Shown here: positions 22,828 to 37,126 of the stretch, one piece after another
Numbering within the stretch: position 1 is the first letter of the stretch
How the letters are laid out: every line of letters starts with the position of its first letter
NCBI GenBank assembly: GCA_964304625.1
Contig: OZ199839.1
Coordinates: 9,858,001-9,922,000 of the forward strand
DNA from: Kudoa neothunni
Taxonomy: Eukaryota > Cnidaria
Direction: 5' to 3'
DNA length: 64,000 nucleotides
The notes under the pieces: generated by a model
Database searches by the model: none
What the model was told of the DNA's origin: nothing
Seen by the model: only the letters and a program-made list of their open reading frames with translations
Position numbers and translations under genes: made by a program

Positions 22828-23804
22828 TTAAAGTTTAGCATGCTTAGCATCAGCTTTTGATTTGAGTATCATCAAACACTCATCTAAGACCTTTTCTTTC
22901 TATAACAATTCCAGTGAGTAAACAGAAAAAAGGGAAAAAAGCGATCGTACCACATCAGGGGTGATAGCTTTCTCAACTTGAGGGAATAACCATGTGCGCA
23001 ACAACAACGAACTATAATATTTTTTCAATTGGGTTATTTCCTCTTGGTAACGAAGTCGTTTCATGAATTCAACATATTTGGTGTTAAGATGATTTCTATA
23101 TTTGATCTCAGTTTTCATAGCTTCGAGGTCCTAGATAAAAATCGATTAAATAAACCCCCCAAAAAGCAATTAATGATAACATTTTCATAGTTGGCCAGCA
23201 TCAGTCGAACATATTGGTAATCAAGTTGGCTTTTGAGAGAGTCCATAATTTTTTTGTAAGCTTCGGCAGGTTCATCAAGAATCTTCTGCGTCATATTAGA
23301 ACGATGTATTTCTTTATTTGTAAAGTAGTTGACGATTTTATCTCCCGCCAACCTTCTGGCGGCTTCAATGAGAAACATAATCACATAGAAAGCTTGGAAC
23401 TAAATTTTGTAGGTAAAACAATTAACTAGAAAGTACAAAAAACAATTTACTCCATCGAAAGAGACAAACTCTTTACTACAGACAGTAGCAAGGGCACCCA
23501 ACACCCATGCATAAGGTGCGAATTCGCCTCCCACTTTACGATACTCATTCACAACTTGCGGTATTCCATAGGCCCAATACTGTAAAGAATCGTTGTTGTC
23601 ATAGTAGTTTCTCCAATATTCGGAAACGAAATCGCTTTTGGAGATGTGTGTGAACAGAATTTCACATTGATTGCCATTCATGAGCATGGGTTTGAGCAGT
23701 TGATCAGTTTGTGGTGTGTAATCTACATTGCACGATGAGAAACGAACATTTTGATAAGAAATAACCAAATTTAAGAAACTCTTCTTCATCTTCTTTGATA
23801 ACAT
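22828..23804 (-). CDS. ATP5PB: Mitochondrial ATP synthase F(o) subunit b (274 aa)
   Basis: Peripheral-stalk subunit of mitochondrial complex V, tying F1 to the membrane sector. Minus-strand exons 23804-23451, 23399-23181, 23130-22951, 22899-22828; introns 49-51 nt, all phase 0. The N-terminus is basic, as for a presequence (MLSKKMKKSFLNLV). A membrane hairpin follows around residues 90-140 (APYAWVLGALATVCSKE, then FYVIMFLI), corresponding to the animal motif ending in SKE. Then comes the long helical stalk (DYQYVRLMLANYEN, DLEAMKTEIKYRNHL) and a C-terminal part with FPQVEKAI, which matches the W-V-E-x-x-V-x-x-x-I stretch of the animal protein, and EKVLDECLMILK. Slightly longer than the human 256 residues. 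Divergent from transportin-3 with under 400 bp between them. Confidence 0.88.
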
Positions 23805-24192
23805 CTTCAAAAGGTCTAAAACGGTGATTTAATTAATTGTATAAGTTCAAAAAGTGGGAATTCGCAACAAAATACTTCACATATAGAGATCTAAATAATA
23901 AAAATTAGATTATAAATGCATCAATATTCCAACACGAAAATCACGAAAATCACAAAATTCCCAAAATTCCCCAAAATGGTGGGTAAATTTGAATTTAAAA
24001 TGAAAATATCACTCATTTAATTTCGGATTTAACAAAAATTAATCTTCTACCTTTTGGGAATGACATATTTTATGGCTGATGCTGTGGGTGTAATGCATCT
24101 CACTTTATTGATCGACGACAACATCACCACACTGGTCGATTTCAACGAAGACGGATAGTTTCGGTTATTCTCGGTACAACATATCTGTAGCG
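23805..24192. promoter_or_regulatory. Divergent promoter region of ATP5PB and transportin-3
   Basis: Non-coding gap between the two start regions. An open frame at 24073-24156 (MADAVGVMHLTLLIDDN...) might be an upstream first exon of transportin-3, but I could not join it in phase. Confidence 0.45.
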
Positions 24193-27100
24193 ATGGATTG
24201 GACTCCACAAATTCTACATGACAGAATAAAGCAGTCGGCGGCGATCCAAGCTCAACAACCGACAGCATGGGACTGGATTGATGCATTCAAACAGGAAGTA
24301 TATGTTTTAACACATTTCAATTGGAACTATTCAATCAATAAGTTTTTACATTGTGCCAAGTTGATTCCCTTGGAAAATAAAATCAAACATAATCGATTTT
24401 TTAATGATAAGATATCATTTGATATATATGTGAATCCGGTTTTTATTCGATATTTTTAGAAAAATGCTATTTTGTTGGTTTTTGATGTTCTGAGGAGTTG
24501 TACAGATATAGACACATTTCGACTTACTGTTATGCTTCTAAAAAAGATTGTAATAATGATAGAAATTGACTGATTAGAAATGATGTATGTTTTAGATTAA
24601 CGGTTTGATTTCGGTACTTCAAAATCAAGATATTCTTGTAATTTGAATAAAAAATACATTTGTTGTGTTGGTGGGATGGTGTATAATTGTTTTTGCGTAG
24701 GCTTTCATTGAATTATTAATGAATATAACCACTAAGGTGGTAATTACCGATAAACCAACACTAAACAACGTAAATTCTTTTTTGTTTTTATGCTGCTTCA
24801 CCAAATCAATTAGTTGTGTTATATACTGGCCAAATTGGCTACTAGATCCGAAAACAATATGTTGATTGCATTGTTTAATCACTTCAAAAAAAATAGCGCA
24901 TCCGCTGAAATGAACGAATTCAATCAATATTATACTGTTTATCTGCTCAATTTTCTATACGAATCGTTGACAATTCTCGATGAAAAACAGTCGGACGCTG
25001 AAAATCTACTCAACCAATTCCGAACAATATCTCAAGAGCTGCTTGTTTATTTGGTGAGTTTTATTATTGGTGGTGGTTACAGTTATGGAGCTGATTTGTT
25101 GTTATAGATAGAGAATAGAAACAATAATTTTAATTCCGTTATAATCTGCTTCAGACTGGGGATCAAACTTGATCTTTTCCATCTGTCCAACAACAATCTG
25201 TATTCCAATAAAATATTCTTGATGATGTTCGAAGCTTTGTTGAATCCCTCCCTTATCAATAGCTCAGAATTGGCATCGTTACCGGTCAATATAGAGATTA
25301 TTTTGAATGTAGTATTCAATTAAATAGTCCTGCTAATCATTACTTTTGTATTTTTGTATACGATAGAAATTGAAAAGAAGAGGAAATATTAGCAATTACG
25401 CATTCTACAATAGTTTCTATGCGAATTTTTTAAGTGTACTCCAAAATGGAACTCAATCTGCGTATTGTACCCACTTAGATGACGACGAGTAGCTATTTGG
25501 TCTTGTGTGTGTGTGTTATTTACGATCAATTTTCCAATAGGTTTATTCTCAACCTATACTATATGGCCTACTCCGTGGTTAATATTCACGAAGAGGAAAT
25601 ATCTCAATTATTGTGTAAATTTTTAATCTGCCTTTGCCTATCTAATACATTTGTATATAAACCAGTTTCAAAATATTTTAATTTGGAAAATAATAACGTT
25701 TCGAATTGATTAAGCAGGATAATAATTAACTAAAAATAATGCAGTAATTCGAGTTATTACAACGCAAACTTAAAAATTTTTTTATTAGTTGATATTTCTA
25801 ATTAGTCCTGATCTCTAAGGAAGAAGCAGAAGCGGCTGGTCAGAAATAATTAATATATGACAAAACTAATGATACTTTAACATTATTTATTATTCAAATA
25901 GCCGCTTTCTTTAATTATAATAATAAATGAATTATATTAATTGAAATGAAGATAATCGATTAAAAATCAATTCCTTATTATATCAAAGAAGGCAGTGTCT
26001 ATTGCAACGGATATTGTTACTCCTAAATGACATTTATACATCTATGCATGTGCGATGTTTATTTTTTAAACATAACGTTTCCTATTTATGGTTGATGTAT
26101 GAAGTTTATTTTTTAGAATTTTCTGTATTTAATTATTTCTGGCCCTTCGCTACCACTCTTAGGGGAAAAATCTACTATATATATATATAAAGCTGAAGTG
26201 TGTGTCAAAATTTTTTCATGATGTTTCACACCAATAATTGTTCCCAAAAGTGTTTAGAAAATGGTGATTTTGTCGATTCAAAGTTTGATTATCGGATTTC
26301 TTGAGTTCAACAATAAGATTAACACCTACTTATGACCTGCCGATGGTCGGTTGAAGTTAACTTTCCTCCCTATTTACTCTATCAAATTTAAATTAAACAA
26401 TGACACCAATCTTGATTGTATAGTGTTGGTGTGTATATTTTAAAAATTATATTAATGATTTAAATATGTTAAAAAATCTACATATGTTTCATGAATAACA
26501 ATTTTGTGGAGAAAGTTAGAATCATATAGATTGAAGCTTTATAATGGAAATATTGCTTCCGTATATTTCATTGAAACCGTCCGCTATGTTGAACTTGTTG
26601 AACTTTCAATGGTTAAATTCAATTCAGATGGTTGTACTTTTACATCATCTTATTATTTGAATTGTTTATGTTGATATTGAATGGATCTGAAACTGTTTGT
26701 GAGAAATAGTGCGTTTATGTTCATGCCAGGACAAGGGATAATATTTTCAGCTTTAAAAATCAACAATCGTAATTTCTCTTCTATTTCTTTATCTTGTTTT
26801 ACCTCCCCAGAAAAACATGACAAAAACTTTCTGAGTCAGGCCAGAATCGGCTTTGAAATATCCAGGGGCCAAAAGTAACATTTTAGATAACACTTTAAGG
26901 TAATTTGAATAATTCAAGATGCAGAAAAAAATAACGCGAACCTTAAATTATTTAGCGTTGGCGTCGGGACATGAACTTTTTAAGTTTCATAATCCAAATT
27001 ATTAAATTGCTTAAAATTTTTTAGTTATCTTGTTTCTATGGGTTAATTCGAAACTTCATTATATTTTTTGAATGCTATTAAAAACGTCCATAGGCGAAAT

Positions 27101-30100
27101 CTTCCTCAAGCAACGCTGGACAGTTCTCGCTAGTAATTAAATAAAGTCAATATTACATTCACCCGGATACCATGATCCCTATCCTAATAAAATATTTGTC
27201 TAAACTAAACTTAGGCTGCTATATTTTCAAAGTTAAATAGATACTGCTTCAAATTTAAGTGAATACAGAGGATATAAACAAATGGGAATTAGATTTTAAA
27301 AGAAGGCTGTGGCTATTTCACAGGCAATTAATATCTCTAAAACAAACCAGTCAAATTTTTTGAAAACTTATATATTTTCATAATACATAAAGATCAAATG
27401 ATTGATAAATTTTTCTACATATACAGACATCTTATATAGATGACCTTAAAATAAAGCACGTGATTGAATATGAACAAGTTTATTAATTTTAGACCCGGAG
27501 TAATTACGAATTTTTTTTCATGAATGTATTAAAATATTTTAAAAATATCTAACGACAATTATCCATTAATTTGTGCACTAGAGTGATGAATCAAAGTTTA
27601 TTTAACGTTGTTATGAAGTTTAATTCTTTTGGTGAATTAGACAATGCCATAAAGATTTATGAAAAGACATTATATTGTAACTTGTATAAATGCCGGGAAA
27701 GAATCCTCGCAAATATTAAAAGCGGAATAAATAAGTCAACCCATCCACTTTTCGACACCACGAAATTACATATTGACATTTTTTCGGTGGTACTAATAGA
27801 CACACAAAGAATGGATAATAAAATAAAAGAACCTCCAAAAATAATTTCTCTCTCTGTCAAACTTGCATTGATAGTTTTCGAGGGTTGATTTTCTATTGAA
27901 TTGAGTACATTTATTTTGGATATAAACACAATCATATCACCTCAAATATATAATGTATGCCTTGACGTAAATATTTTTAAACAATTATATTCATTAAAAT
28001 TATTTTAATGTTAAAAATTTCAATAAATTCTATCAGTTACTTTTAGAGATATTGATTGCCTGTGAAATAGCTACTGCCTTAAAAGAATTGAGAAACATTT
28101 AAATAAATTGATGAGATTAATTTTTTGAAGTACAATAGAAATATGATTAATAATAATAAAGAAAGATCAATTAATAAACATAGTTTTGAGAAAATCATAA
28201 AATTATTTTTAATATAATTATGTGATCTCACATAAAGTATTACTTGTATTTTGTAGTACAACAAGTGAACTCATTCGAAGCTATCCCTTTGATAGAAATG
28301 ACCATTTTCTGTATTCATAAAATCAGCATTTCCAAGATGATGTCATGTTTATCGATATGGCGAGATTTGTTGTATCTCTGCAGGCTGAAGATCACTTCTC
28401 AGAAATTGGAAGAATGGGGTGCTCTTCGACCGAGCCTATTAATTTCCCATTACTATATTTATTACGTGAAAAATATATTGTCTGTTGTGTACAATCTGGC
28501 TGACGATAGTGACAATTTGGGGAAGGGATTCTATCGTTTGCATCAATCTTTTCTAGCATTTTATGACCGGCCACCTCTCCAAGATGAGGTGATTTCATCC
28601 TACATTGTAGAGAATCACATTAAACCTAACGCTATCACCATACCTACCAACAATAATTCCAACCCAATCACCATGCTTTCTATCAAGGGGTTTCTTGGTG
28701 TCGTGTTTATGAAACCCACTACCAGATACGAATTTTTGCCGCTGATGAAGGTGATGATTGACAACCAACTGTATCTATTGGACAAAATCTATGCTAATGA
28801 CCCTTTCCTACATATGGCTTTGATTGATCTGATTAGTCAATCGATTGAATTGCAGTTGGAGCAAAAATCTGAATCCAGCCGATCATCTAATGTATCAGTT
28901 GAAAGTTTCCAATTGTCCACAGCCAATACAATGACCTATTTGTTGTATTTGTATGGCTGTTGCGCCAAGTTTAGTCATTCGTTGTATGGAAGGTTGATTC
29001 GATGTGTGAATCGTCTTTTCACACTGGATCCTAACAGTTTTCAGTTGTATTTGCCGGAATTTTTAGTGGTAAGCATCTTAGAAATAAAATTGTTTTGTTT
29101 ATTCTAAAATTATACCTAAAGATTATCAACAATGCATACACTAATGCGAACAAAAAAATTACCGATGCTGCTATCGATATACTGGATCAAGCCGTAGATT
29201 TTACTTGCGTAAATTTGGCTACCAAATGCGATATCAGTCCAATTCTTTCGTCTTTGTTCACTCCGCACATAGATATTATTGCTACGGTAATAATTTCAAT
29301 TAATTATCTTTATTTATTAAAGATTTTTCTTGGATTATCATGCCGATTTTTTGTTGATAAATCGTGTAACTGAATGTTGTGTAGGCAATCAGCAGAGGAA
29401 AAATTAATAAAACTGCGCTCTACTTTTTAAAGACCGCATTAGAGTAATAAAAAATAGTTTCACACCGCTAACTGCTACATAGAGCTTTGGATGTGAACAA
29501 TGCAAGACAATTTTATGTTCAACTAGTGGACAAAATGTTACCCATATTTTTGACTATACTCACCAGCAATGTGAATGAACATGAGATTATTGAAAATACT
29601 TGCAGGTTGATTTTTTTGTTCACTAAATAAAAATTAACGATGGTAATTATATTTTTAGTTGCCTGCGACGAATAATTAGAGATTTGGGAACCTATTTCGC
29701 ACCCTACCTAGAGGCCCTTATTGTTTCGGTATTTGCTTTGGATTTTTGATAAAAATATTCCTAATTATCACACTTTTTGGTTAATTATTAGATTAAAAAA
29801 GCATTCGAAGTCAATTTCCACCCCACCTATCTTTATATATCCAGCGTAGTGGTGGATGAGTTTGGACAGTTCGCCAACACCGACCCGATGGTAGCCAACA
29901 ACATTAACAGTCTCGTAACTGCAATGTTCGATCTATCATTGCCGCGCATATGTCGCTTCGACAATGTACTTACAGGTGACACCCAACTACAGGATCATAT
30001 CGATCAGAGTATTGAAGATTTTTTTGTTCTTATCAAAAGGTACTAGTTTTGTTGGAGATTATTGTGCATAACACGAAACCTAACTACTATGACTCTTCTA

Positions 30101-30670
30101 GATTGCTAAGATTGTATCCAACCCCATTTTTTAACCATTCAAAAATTGAAACAATCTGCGATGTTGCAATCAAATTCCTCTCTCGAAAAGACAGTTACAC
30201 AGTTTCGTCGGTTGTATCTTTCTGGTCGGTTCTCATGGAAATTGCCCTCAAATCTACTAACAGCACCCACAAAGACACTGCATCTAAAATTCTTGTTCTC
30301 TACATGCCTAAAATTGTTTATACTATCATGGGCGAAATGGTTCATCATCCAATCTATTCGATTCTTGATGCCTATTGTGATTTGTTGTACGATATAAAAA
30401 AATGCGATCCCAATGTAACATTTTATATGTGATTTAAAATTGATTGGTTTAGCTTTATGTTCAATCACTCAATCTAACCATTACTCAAATACGAAATAAC
30501 GATCATATTCCTGCCCATATTGCCATTGTTGAAGAAATTAGTAAAGAATCATTGACGTACTTTGCATTTGTTTATTGACAGAAAAATTTTGTAACTTTAT
30601 CATTTTTAGCCTGAACAATCGGGACAGTCTGGTCGATATTTGCGAAAGAACTTTTGTCAAACATGCCTAA
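24193..30670 (+). CDS. TNPO3: Transportin-3 / importin-13 family nuclear import receptor (about 973 aa)
   Basis: Karyopherin-beta that, in animals, imports SR splicing factors. Inferred exons: 24193-24297, 24460-24549, 24596-24637, 24701-24736, 24814-25053, 25108-25308, 25367-25488, 25541-25652, 28238-29068, 29122-29286, 29385-29443, 29483-29605, 29659-29728, 29792-30039, 30102-30414, 30453-30556, 30610-30670. Phases agree at all joins; the acceptor at 28238 and the first exon are the least certain. Family matches run in order: LCYILAKLATRS near the N-terminus, ICFRLGIKLDLFHLSNNNL (human LGSWFNLGVL...NN), YLYISSVVVDEFG (human FLYLGSILVDEYG), IKRLLRLYPTPFF, and a C-terminal helix NNRDSLVDICER. 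Size fits the roughly 920 residues of TNPO3. The intron 25653-28237 is about 2.6 kb, while most others are 35-160 nt. Importin-13 is the main alternative. Confidence 0.85.
25653..28237 (+). other. Large intron of transportin-3
   Basis: The only multi-kilobase intron seen. It holds an R2 repeat (26640-27190). An open frame at 27571-27888 has a stretch FNSFGELDNAIKIYEK that faintly resembles the N-terminal domain of some MULE-type transposases; this is not firm. Confidence 0.6.
26640..27190. repeat. Dispersed repeat R2, long copy
   Basis: The left part (26670-26990) aligns with 60520-60790, including the patches GATGC(A)GAAAAAAAT and GGCGTCGGGACATGAA / GATGCCGGGCCACGAA. The right part (27030-27145) carries the same CAACGCTGGACAGTTC block as 21205 and 62800. 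It sits in a host intron, so it probably explains part of that intron's size. Confidence 0.55.
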
Positions 30671-33600
30671 TTTCTATCTGCCCTCCAACATTTCCATTAT
30701 ACAAATATTTAACAGTTGATATTGTAGATTTTAAAATATTGGTTTTTTTGTTTCACAAACAAAAACTCCTAATCCTGTTGGGTATTGGGTCGTCGTTTTT
30801 TCATCGTAAAATTGATTAGAATAAGTAACTAATTTTCTTAAAAATCTATATCGATTTTAAATATTAAATACTTTGTATTTTTAATTTTACAATATATTGG
30901 TGGATTGTAAGTAAATCGGAATTAAAATTAGAAATAATTATATCGCTGATCAACATATAATAATATTCAATAGCTGTCCTTTGTAAGAGGCGAAAACTAC
31001 TACTCTTTTGGCAATTAACTTTTAAAATTAATATGTACAATGGAATTTTAAAAAATTATGAATATTAATTGGTTTATTTGTTCGAATCAATTTAATTAAC
31101 GGAAATATTTATTTGTGAAATGGATAAAAATTTTAAATGGTGTACATATAAAAAATACTACTAAAAAAAATATGTTAAACTCTAATGAATTTGTCTTATT
31201 TAACTTAAAAAGAATAAAATATATGGCGAATAAATTTTGTTTAAACGATACTAATGTTATACAACCTATTATTACTTTTAATTGGAGATCTCAACCAAGT
31301 ATATGAAGGATTTTCTGCCAATTGTATATACCGTATTATTGAATCCGCTTTATTCTGTTGGCAACACGGTAAAAAAAATTATAATTTCCAACACCAAAGA
31401 TATGTTATACAATTATAGGAAAAAGTTATGTAGAAACAAATTAAACCCCATTAAAGATTCTAAGTTTCGTAAAAAAAGTTTTGATATCGGAACCTATACA
31501 AATTTTATTTCCTTTATATGATTTTTTGAATTATTTGAATGGCCAATAACTAAATAATATTCATAGAATGATAAATATAGAACCCAGTTTGTTTTCACCG
31601 GTGTAAAACTGTAAAACTGTAACATCGATTGAGTGACTAGTTTTACGAATTTTTTCCTATCCTATTAAAGTATTGCTTAAAAAATGGGTGATTAATTCAT
31701 TATTTTATGTTTTTTTTGTGTATGTGATTAAATGCGTTAATATTCATTTTAAAATTAATCAATCAATCAATTATTTATTTATAAAATTATTATTTAAATA
31801 ATGGTTGAAAATTAACCGTTATTGGTGTAATTAAAGAAAGATTGAAAATTATTACATTGGTTTTTAACAAATGTTTATTCAAATTATCAATATAGCATTT
31901 TCAACTGTTCAATTAATAACATGAAGATATATTTAGCAGCAAATTTTATGGATTTAATCATCACCGATTGCATTAATATTGAATTATTTTGCACCTAACC
32001 ATGAGTTTTAAATCACATTCCACGAAAAATGATGGTTTAACCCCCCTAATAAACATAAAAAACGGTGAATGTGTAATGGTGTTTAGGATAAATTTTAACT
32101 CATATTATTGTTGTTGTTTTATAATATCTAATAATAAAAATTTTAAAATAATTTTTACTTCCTATAGATGAAACGTTAGCTAGTGCATATAAAAATATAA
32201 CGCTTTCTTTGTTTTAATCGAGATTTCATCAACAATGTGATTGTGCTTATGAAGTCGGATTAAGTATTTTGCTCCAGCTCTAACTACAAAATAAAACGTA
32301 CGAAAAATTATTGAAGTTAGGGCAGTTAAAAAACTTTTGTTGATTTGGAGGAGAAAATAAATTTATAAGAACTTTCTCGCCATTTTTGGATAATTCTATC
32401 ATTTTGTTATCGCATATTAGCATCTTACTTGTTTAATTCGAAATTAGGCTTCTTTTTCGCCAATAATAAGTTTTATAATTGTTCAACAATTTCTGAAAAT
32501 AATTTCATTTAATCTTCTTGAAATTAGCAAATTTATCCTTTAATGATGCAAACGCACCAATTAACGATAATTCCACCGCACTGAAGAAGGATAGAACAGG
32601 AAGCCAACTTCGAAAATATCGGTAAACATAGACTGATGATGGTATCAGCTTTATGACGATCTTTTCAGCTCCACATTTAGTTTGATTAAGACTAACGTTA
32701 TTTGAGGTTTTAATTTAGATGATACCTCTGTAGTAGAGTTATCAACATTGCCAGTTTTCGGCAAGTTCCAAGTTGTAAATTTTTATAACAACTTAAATTA
32801 CCAACATATACCTTTCATTGATAAATGCTGCTTATAAAATCTTCTTTTAGTGATAAATTGAACATTGAGATATTTCGTTTATTTTTTTGTACAACATCCC
32901 CATTATGGTCAATTTTTCAACAAGAAAAATACAAGAAAGAAATTTCCCGCTACAATATTTCTTTCAGGGTGAAAACGATGAATTTTCATGGATAAAAACA
33001 ACATTTAACTAAAATTCTATTGTCTCAACGTTTCAGAATTATTCTTTCCAATATATATACGTATGCTCGTTTATTAGGCATATATCGGCGAAAAGTATAT
33101 CTTGCTGGGAATGACATTAATCTCCCATCCATAAAGATGAAGATATATTGATTTTAATCACAATTTTTGGTGGTGAAAAAACCCACTTATCCAAAAGTAC
33201 ATGGGATGTGGTGGAATTTATAAAAATCTTTACGCAATTATCATGTACTATAATCGTTAAAATATAATTTTATTGAGAGTTGTTTGAATCATTATATTAT
33301 TTTATGAACATTGATTCCGATATTATTTTGAAAGATAGTTTAATATATACATTAGATATATTATCAAACAAACTGATTTTTGTGAGTGTGAGATAATTCA
33401 ATGTAAAAACAAAATAAATAATCATAATTGACTAAAGTTTTCTTTTTTAAAATAATGATTGAATGTTCTAATATGGCGTTTTTATAAATATTTTATATTT
33501 TATGGCGATAAGATTTAAGTTTGCGTAAACACGGAATATACAAAATAATAAAATGTCTTTCCACTACTTTATTATTTGCTTTAAACCAAGGTTTTTCCTC

Positions 33601-35750
33601 GCTTTCATTATTCTTAGAGCCTTTTATTGAGAAAAAAGATGAAAAATCTAGTTTAGGAATGTATAATTTGATGGTTTCACTAAAATCCAAACCAACATAA
33701 AAATATGAGGAATTTAGCATTCATTCTATATTGAAATTTTTCTGATTTTTTTAAGAAAAATTAAGAAAAAATTAATAGATACACTATTTAATATTGTATC
33801 TACCCTTCCATAAAAAATAATTTGAAGGCGAGTGTCTGTTTTTTTTCGGACGCGCTTTTCTCCTAAAATAATATTTCAATCGTTATTATTGTTTCCAAAA
33901 AAATATCTTTTATAAATGCATTGAGGATATTTTCAATTCTCATATAAGTATTCATACATAATACTTCAAGTTTTCGATGAATCAGTGTATATTTCTATAA
34001 TAAAAGTAATTTTATGTAGTGTAACGCTATAAAAGAGTAGAATGACCTTTAGAATGCATCTGTAACGTCGATAATACCGAGTTCAATCATTATGGAAGGT
34101 GTGTCTGATCCAACACTACTTATTCGAGATATTATACCAGACATAGAGGTCGGCGATACATTCTTGAACCTTTGAAGGACTAAAGAATCAATGAATACAT
34201 ACTCAAAGTAGGAACGCTTTTGGTTGTTGGATCGGATATCCTTGAAAAAATTTTTAATAATAAAGGTTTTGTCAGTGGATTCGCTAATTTATTTAACAAA
34301 TGTGAAGGTTGAGCAGGAGGATATATTAGTGTAAAGGCTAACAACTCAAATTAATGAAAAATTAAACTTAGACTTTAACATACGATATAACACATCATTA
34401 ACATCATATGCATACAATAATACGTAAGTTGAAATAAATAATTAAATCGAAACTTATTTCAATATTTGCACATTTTTTTTTCTACATACGTATGAAGTTA
34501 CCATGCAGAAATATAAACTCTACTAGAAAGAAAACGAATATGGATTTATATGACAAAAAAATTCATATTCAGAATCATTTGTGTAATGTGCCACCAGATA
34601 TTACATAAATTTCGAATCAATGGTCTGCACCGAATTCTACATTTAATCGATATTTGAACTTTAAATTCTTTTCAAAAAATAGCACACTGAGGGTCTCAAC
34701 AAACAAAGACTCAATAGGATTTACTAAAAAAGATTTTTGGATGGGTTAATCTCGCTTGTTTTCAATGAGGATTCTGTGGATAAGGTAGGTAGCTCATTTT
34801 TTCCACTTTTCATATATCAACTTAGTTTAGTTACAATTAACGTCTGAACTTATTATCAGCAACAATCAAGAAATTTCAGATCCAAAATGTAATGAGAGTC
34901 CCTTTAATAACATTTTTATTCTGCACTTCGTTACTGAGGAATCATGAAAAGAGAGGATGGATATGGAAATATAATAAGCAGTTCGAGATAATGACACATC
35001 ATAAATAACTAATATGAAAATCATAGATATTGTGAATGATTCTACAGTTAAATATCCATTTTTGATAGCTATGTGGAATTTTATCCATGTTGCGAAATTC
35101 CACGAAATTATAGGAATGAAGTTGAGAGGTAGACCAAACGTTGTATTTACAAAGCAGGTAGATTTTAAGAAATAATTTTTTATGTTGATAATAATTAATA
35201 ATAATAATGTAACAAAAAAATAGATATATAGGATTCAAACATAATTTTATGTAGTTACACAGTACCATTTAATTAAAAACTAAAAAGTTGAATATTCTAT
35301 TAAATTTTTATGTTGTATAAATCATTTCTGTAGGAATATTTATCTAATTGTAAGAGTTTTATAAAGTAAATGAGTCAAATAGTCATACTACATTTCTTGG
35401 TTTTAATTGGATTTTGTTGATAAAAATTTGATATGTTAACGTACGTCCCTGAATTAATGAAACTAAATTATTATCCTGCATTTATAAAAAATATTGTTGG
35501 AAAAAAATAATAACGATTGAATTATTATTTTAGGAGAAAATTGCGCGTCCGGAAAAATAGACACAGCCTAATTTGAATTATATATTTTCTGGAAGTAAAC
35601 ATCAATAAGATAATTTTTGTTGTTCGGTATATTAACTTAATATATTCATATGTAATGAATCATGTCGTGAGTGAAATATACATTCAATAGCATTGTTTAC
35701 ATACACGTCGTCAAAAAACGTTTATAATAGCTAAGTACATTTTAATTGAC
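30671..35750. other. Five-kilobase AT-rich intergenic region; no gene recognised
   Basis: Open frames up to 89 codons occur on both strands but are low-complexity (Lys, Asn, Ile, Phe, Tyr), lack splice-linked partners and show no motif. No terminal repeats or RNA genes were identified. It separates the housekeeping block from the Kunitz locus. Confidence 0.5.
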
Positions 35751-37126
35751 ATGTTGGTTTCTTTAATATGGTTTCGCTTTATTAAAAATAGTATTTTTAG
35801 GTAAAATAAGGTTAATATCAAATGTTAATTTAAATAAACAATAGAAAAGGGCATTGGATTCTTATGAAAAAGATGTCGGAGCGCCTCCGTCTTGGATGAC
35901 TCCAGAGCAGCGACTAGCAGCTGTAGTTGACAGATGGTAATGTCGACAAAGCTACCGCTACGTGCAAAAAATTCCAATATTTGGGTTCTCTAGGAAATTT
36001 TAACACTTCGTGTCAAAAGCCGTTTGCCAATATCATTGTAAATCATGATGTAAACTTTTTAACATTATTAATAAGTAAAATTCACACCTGAAGAACAATC
36101 CAAAGCATGCGATTTCTCCATTGAAAGTAGGTGTTTGCGAAGTGCCCGAGGCGAATCGACAAGAGCGGTGGTATTTTAAAAAGACAGGGACTAATTCACC
36201 CTTTACCTACTCATGCGAAAAGTTTAAATATTCTGGGTGTGGAGGAAACGCCAATAATTTTATGAGTGAACAAGAATGCAAAAATGCTTGTAACAGTAAT
36301 TAAGTTTGAATAAATATGTTTATGATATAATGTCATTAAATAAATTAACTTAATTTAGATAAAAAGAATGGAAAAGTAGATAATGGTGTTGCAGATACCG
36401 CTCTTACTGCAATACCTAATAAGTTTGACTGCCTTTTTGCTGCTGAAGTAGATACCGATCAACCCAAAATGGGAGTTGTACTACATAAAGACAAAAAAAG
36501 ATGTGTATATGCTGCTGTTGGTAAATTGTCAGATAGAGGATTTTTTGAGGAACTACCAAAATGCGTAGATACATGCATAAGTATTAAATTGCGTCGATAA
36601 GTATATGATGATAATAATAATTAGCGGATTTGGTTGATGCTTGCGATGCAACTGAACCATACCAAGTACCGTCTGATGCAGAAACTAATGGGGCTGATGG
36701 TTCAGTTAAAGAATATTTTTATTTTGACAAAAAAGGCAAAGTATGTCGTCCCTTCTTTTCAAAAACTCCAGACGGAGTGTCAGTTAAACTTGACGATGGC
36801 TCAAAAAAATATATTTAGTTCTGCCGAGATGTGTGCGAGCTTTTGTCCCGCCAGTACTTTATATTAAAATAAATTTTCAATTATATATCTAATCGAATTT
36901 AGCTGGCCATCTTGGTGATCTGAAAGCGGTTGATGTGTGTAAACAACAAAAAGTTGGTGTGCATAAAGAGGGCGAGAAATACAAATTAAATAGATATCAT
37001 TATAATTCCGCTTCAACAAATTGCGATCAATTTGATTTTAATGGAAAAGAGATGAATTTGAATAACTTTGTGTCTACAGACGCATGTCGAGCTATTTGCA
37101 AGACACCTTTAACTACTGGCCATTGA
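35751..37126 (+). pseudogene. Kunitz gene copy 1, disrupted
   Basis: All five Kunitz-domain exons of the family can be recognised in order: first domain (about 35845-36045), second (36076-36300, ending CGGNANNFMSEQECKNAC), third (36359-36590), fourth (36625-36865) and fifth (36904-37126). The signal-peptide exon has diverged. A few small changes interrupt the frame, so this copy looks inactive. The second domain keeps all six cysteines, with Glu at the P1 position. Upstream sequence lacks the clear TATA and palindrome of the other copies. Confidence 0.75.

Noticed and set aside
24047-24286. 79-codon minus-strand frame opposite the start of transportin-3
   Set aside because: The plus-strand frame continues in phase into a recognisable receptor; the minus frame has no partner.
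27571-27888. MULE-type transposase gene in the transportin-3 intron
   Set aside because: Similarity is limited to one short stretch; zinc-finger and DDE regions were not found.
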